Assembly (NCBI RefSeq): GCF_902806685.2
Contig: NC_048552.1
Coordinates: 8,521,662 to 8,585,661 of the forward strand
Length of the DNA: 64,000 nt
DNA from: Maniola hyperantus
Lineage: Eukaryota > Arthropoda > Insecta > Lepidoptera > Nymphalidae
Direction of reading: 5' to 3'
Shown: one piece after another, positions 24,701 to 30,700 of the stretch
Position numbering within the stretch: position 1 is the stretch's first letter
Layout: every line of letters begins with the position of its first letter
Notes under the pieces: generated by a model
Database searches by the model: none
What the model was told of the DNA's origin: nothing
Seen by the model: the letters and a program-made list of their open reading frames with translations, nothing else
Position numbers and translations under genes: made by a program

Positions 24701-27700
24701 GAACTGCTTTTTAGGCCTCAATAGCTCACCGGTTAGGAAGCAGATTTAAATCGAAAAGATCGTAGGTTTAAATCCCAACTGATGGACTACAGCCGCTTAG
24801 ATGCCTTCATCTAAGGAATTAAGGGGTAGGGTAAAGGGGAATTAGTTACTTATGTAGTGAAAACAAAAAAATATCTTTTCACACAGTTTCATTGACAAGT
24901 GCTAAGCTGTATCATTTCTGCTATGTTAGAATATTGCTTGGTTGCAAAATCACTATCAAAACTAGTTTATCCAATATTGTCTTCAATCAAAATAAATCCA
25001 TACTATTATAAATGCGAAAGTGTGTGTCTGTCTGTTACGTTCTCACGGCTCATCTGTTAAACTGATTTTAACGAAATTCGGTACAGAGGTACTGTACCGA
25101 ATTTCCTGGAGACATAGGTCACTTTTTATCCCGAAAAATAGAAGAGTTTCCACGGGATTTCAAAAACCTAAAACCACGCGGAAGAAGTCGCGGTAGTTAA
25201 TAAAATAATTATAACTAATGAGTATTTATTAGTAGTAATATAAGTATTTTTATAATATTATATTATTATAACATGAATGTATCGTTTTCAGTCAGCAAAT
25301 TATAATAATTATTATTATTTTACTCGACAAGTTTCTAAAAAAGAAAATCAGTAGCTCTTTCCATCCAATACTAAAATAGAATAATCTTACAACAATACCA
25401 TATAGAATAGGAAAAACAATTGTCATTCTAATCGATCGTTCCTACGTTACACAGTATTACTTATACTATACTTATAGGAGTATAATGTTCACTTAATGTA
25501 TTGAATGTAAATAAATATGTTAGCAAGGTTAGTTGTATTGTATCGTTTATACTTCGATAATTATACAGCAGCCCGGCTACTGCAATGCTGCTAATTAAGA
25601 GCTAGAGGAAAAATATCAAACATTTACCCAGAGAGTTACCATGATTATTACTAGAGGCCCATAATGATGTCGCTCAAAATAGTCTCTCAGTGTAAATGGG
25701 AACAATAGTGCCTTGTATAATTTAGTGAATTGATACAAGGAATTATTAAAGGATGTGCTTTTACTTTCTGCCCATAATATATTTATATCAAACTAGCTGA
25801 TGCCCATGACCTCGTACGCGTGAATTTAGGTTTTTAAAAATCCTGTGGGAACTCTTAAATTTTCCGGGATAAAAAAGTAGCCTATGTCCTTCCCCGGAAT
25901 GCAACCTATGTTTGTGCCAAATTTCATCAAAATCGTTTGAACGGATGGGCCGTGAAAAGCTAGCAGACAGACAGACAGACGGACAGACAGACAGAGACAC
26001 ACTTTCGCATTTATAATATTAGTATGGAAGTTTAGATAGACGATCTCTTACGGTTATACAAGAAATAATTTAAATGACTAGCTGATTCCGGGTAACTTGA
26101 AAGACAAACCAATAAACCAACAAAAAAACACACTTTCACATTTGTAATACGAATAGTGAGGGTTGATGATTTTCGACGCTATGTACCAAGTGTTTCAGGA
26201 TTTAATAGTTGCTCAAAACCACTGAGAAACACGCTTACTCAAAATATTTTTTATTACCAAGCTTACGTCTCTTCTCTATGTAGTAATTGTTATTTGTGTG
26301 GTTGATTTTTTGAAGCGCGTGATAAATGACGTTTGCTCCTCTAGTAAAAATATGACACCTCTCTGCATTTGCCAGACTATAAATTTATAAAATGCCAATC
26401 GTTTGTAACTCACAGTTATTGTTTAGAACAAAGAATGTTACAGCTGTTAACGCAAGTATCAAAAATAGATTTCGTTTGGGTAACACTCATGTAAGCTGTT
26501 GGTATGCATAATAAAGACATTAGTAAGTAAGTCTGTTAAAAATTTATGAGCGTTTTAATTTATCCTAATGTTTCACTAGACCTGACATTAGCAGAGATTT
26601 ATGTTTATATACCACGTAGTCCACGATGATTTTTTGCGATGATACAGACTAAAAAGTTGCGGTACAGTCGTGTTCCTGTCGCTGATCGTATACCTTCGCC
26701 CATGTATCTACGATTCTGTAATCCAAATATATGGCTTTAGGCCATAGTCCACGATGCTGGGCCAAGTGCCATTGGCAGACTTCACAAATCACAGTTGACA
26801 CACCTTTCAGAACATTATGGAGAAGTCTACCACTACTGAGAACGGGTCTCCTCACAAAGTGGTTAGGACATAGTCCACCACGCTGGCCAAGTGCTGGATG
26901 GCAGACTTCAACACAACCTTGAGAATACTGTGAAGAACTCTCAAACATTTAACTCTATTGTAAAAAATATTGTTATCAAAAGTCGAAAACGAAATCCATT
27001 GGCCAAGTTCTGAAGTTCAACAATAACGATGAATCATAAAATGTGCCTAATTTTTTTCTTGCGGAAGGAAGTAAAAAGACCTTTGATAAAATATATTACC
27101 AACCGACTGTCTACAATCAACGAGTAGTTGACAACCACGTCATCTAAATTCCTAAAATAGTACGTGAATAAAAGGTAAGTCTTGGCATAGTTGCGATTTA
27201 AAAAATATTAGTCAGTTCCGCAGCGATATCACTCATCGCTGACCGCTCGATGTTTGTTTTCAAAGTATGACTGGAAATAAATGCCAACGTGAACGCAGAT
27301 GCTCTAGTTGAGCCTAAGGGACGGTGCAGACGATGATAAATATCGATCACTGAAGAACTGTATAGCACGATACGGCGAAAACCCGTAATAAAAGACTGTT
27401 GACTTTTACCCTCCGCGGACAATAGTATCTCGTATGCCCAGACCCTTACACAGAACGAGCAACAAGGACAGCATGGCATGACAGAGAAAGGTTCAACGTT
27501 ACTCTGAGGGCACGCCTGCACTGCGAATTTTCCCCAGCTAAATTCTCTTGACTTATAGAATTGCATGAATCCGCACGCACTCACGAAAAACAATACGCGC
27601 GAGCGACTCCATACACTTTCCATGTCACACAGAATTCAGCGAAAAAATCATGTGGTGAAATTTCGCAGTACGTACTTACTTAACAAAATAAAATACATAT

Positions 27701-30700
27701 TATGACGTGCATTTAGTTCCTTGTACATATTAGGCCCAATATCCACCAAAGCGGTGATGGGCTGAGATGTGTTTAGCAAACCAATCAGATTATTACCTCC
27801 GATAACCTCAGATAAATGATGTGATGATTTTCACGTCATCTATCAATAATCTGATTGGTATGTTAAATACATCTCCACCCATCTCAGCTCTGGAAGATAC
27901 CGAGCCTTATGATGTACCTATAGTCCGCGACAGGTTGAGATGGCAATCGGGGTATGAAGCGGGGGGACGACACACGCACGTAACACGCGCTCGCCCAGTG
28001 GGTTAGTGGCGGGGGCCGTGCGGGGGTGCGAGGCGTTCGCTACCCGATAGCCTTCTCGACCTGTCGCGGATAGGCATAGAGGCAGCGCCAAGGCGCAGCG
28101 TTTTTCTTGAGAACGACTCAAACTAAACCTTAATTACTTTAGCATAAAGACACATCCTCCATGTTTTGTTTTCAGTATTCCAGTTTTAAATGTCAAAGTA
28201 CATAGAGCTTAGTTAACAAAAGGATAGAGTTTATTCCAAGTGGTTTGCTACGATCACTGTCACTAATCCTTACAAATGCTGCACGGGTACGCGCGCGTTT
28301 TTTATGACATAGTGGCGTGCAGTGCGTCGTGTGTGGAACGTGGATTATTTTAACGTCATTAGAATTTAATATAAACAATTAGAATGAAAGACCGCTTAAT
28401 GGTTATTTTGTATATTCCTCTTACATCAATGGTTATTTTCATCTTTCCTAAAACCTACACATCATATTATTTAAAATAAATATTTAATCGAATTCTCTCT
28501 CTGGTCTTGAAGGCCAATCATGAGAGCAAATATCAAATCCGGGTGAAGGTAGGTACTATCCTACCTAAACACATCTCTTTAATATGTATCTGCTAAGCTG
28601 GGTCAAAAACACTCTCTCTGCGTCATTATTCCTCATTGTTGCGGGTTCTGACACCTTTCCAATAATCACATAATGGTAGTTTTCTTGGGAAAATAAACCA
28701 GTGGTTTCCCAGATCCTTCTGCATACAACTCAACTTAGAGTACGAGATATCTACTTTCATGTTTTTACAGATTATCTGATGTTAGTGATAATAACTGGGA
28801 CTGACGGATGAACCTGCTATTCGAGGCACGGAAGAAACAAAAGACCAAATTCGGACCTCCAAAGTCGGTCACCCAACCAGTTACTGAATTGGGTCGTGGC
28901 TCAACAATCGCAATCAATTTGATACAATGCGTTGTCACAACTAGCCCACACGTACCAACAAAAAAACCAGCCAAGTGCGAGTCAAGTTCGCGCAACGAGG
29001 GTTCCGTACTACAGTCGTATTTTTCGACATCTTGCATGATCATTCAAAAACTATGATGCATAAAAATGATACACAGGTAAAGCCCTTTCATATGATACAC
29101 CACTTGATAAAGTTATCTTCCTTCGAAAATTTACAATACTAATTATTAGTTTATGACTACAATTTAATTTTTTTTGTGTGATGTAACCACAAATTCACGG
29201 TTTTCAGATTTTTTCCCCGAATGTCAGTTATAAGATCTACCTACCTACCAAATTTCATGATTCTAGGTCAACGGGAAGTACCCTGTAGGTTTCTTGACAG
29301 ACCGACAGACAGACAGACAGACACAACAAAGTGATCCTTTAAGGGTTCCGTTTTTCCTTTTGAGGTACGGAACCCTAAAAAACAGACTGCCTACCTGTAA
29401 TATTGTCCCGAGTTGTTGTTAGGCCACAGCATCATGACGGCGACGGGCGACTCGTTGGCTCCCAGCCGCCGCTCCTTGCACTCGCCGCTAACCATATCTC
29501 CCACCACCTGAGTAACAAGCAAGTAAATGGGATACACACATTGCAACCGGGCAATTGTCCAGTGTCCGGCGATAGCGTACAAGAAAAAGTTTTATGTTTT
29601 AGGATAAAAAATTTGGATCTTAGTTGAATTTCATATTACGTCACATAGCCTGTACAACTTAATATGAAATTCAGCAGAACAAGGAAGTTTAAAGCTAAGA
29701 TTACATGTCAAAACTTTAGAAAGAGACAATCGGCAGTTTCGACTTCGTAGAGAGTAGTCTTTCAGTCATGCGACGATTTGTCGGTCTCAACAACAACGCT
29801 AAGAATGTTAGATGTGTACGCGCCACACTCTTCCACATAGTTTTCGACATAGGAATGCAGCCAAAATACAAAATTGAATAAAGCTATTGCAAGATCGATT
29901 AAAAACAACTCTTAGATTAGGAGAGGCTATTATTAGGTTCTTTGGCTATTAGCATGTATGGAATTCAAGTCGCTATGTTGCTTGCCTCTGAAAACTCTAC
30001 TGAAAATATACATTCTGCTGAAAGTTGATATTAGATGTTGAAGCATAAGAAATAAACCATGCTTGATCATTTATACTTTAAAAGGATTATCATACTTCTA
30101 AGGATGAATAACTATTAGGTTTTAATCAAAACTGCTCAAATTGCTCACTTAACATTAGGTCGCTTTCAGTTCAATTCATAACTCTTCAAGTATTACAAAA
30201 CATATTACTAAGAATAATGAAGAATTGGCCGTTTAGCGTAGGCTGATGAAAATAACAATCAAATGCCGGAATATATTGTTAAGTATAGTTTTCCTAACAT
30301 TGATTGAATATCCCCAGCAAAATATTTACATTATAGTCTATTTTAAAAGGAAACATCTGTTAGGAAGTTGCAATTGTGTGGAATTCACAGGCGCGCGTAG
30401 TTAATGCGGCAAAAAAATTAATTGATGATATTTATCATCAGTGACTAATCTTGTCTTACGCTAAGGCACTATTGTTTGTAGTAAAACACGTTTTTCATGT
30501 CCTATTCTTGTTGTTCTTTTTTTTCTAAATCCTCTACATGTAGTTAGTGTCATTCTGATATCCTATCCTGTAAAATGTATATCAATTAACAATCTTTACT
30601 GAACTGATCTTGATGACATTTGGCAGAAAGGTTTGCATCCTGGATCCTCTCCATCCTTTTTATTTACTACCTCTCTACATCGCTCTCTCAACTTTGACGA

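Noticed and set aside
24706..24780. Possible tRNA gene
   Set aside because: A- and B-box-like sequences are present, but there is no matching acceptor stem; a tRNA-derived SINE fits better.
27198..27623. 141-codon open frame on the minus strand with a hydrophobic, Cys-rich start
   Set aside because: No recognisable domain. The DNA contains an internal imperfect duplication ('ttcgtgagtgcgtgcggatt'-like segments), suggesting repeat-derived sequence in a myosin intron rather than a gene.
28975..29350. gacagacagaca tracts as a possible CRISPR-like array
   Set aside because: Simple tetranucleotide runs within a non-LTR tail family, seen at several sites; no spacers.
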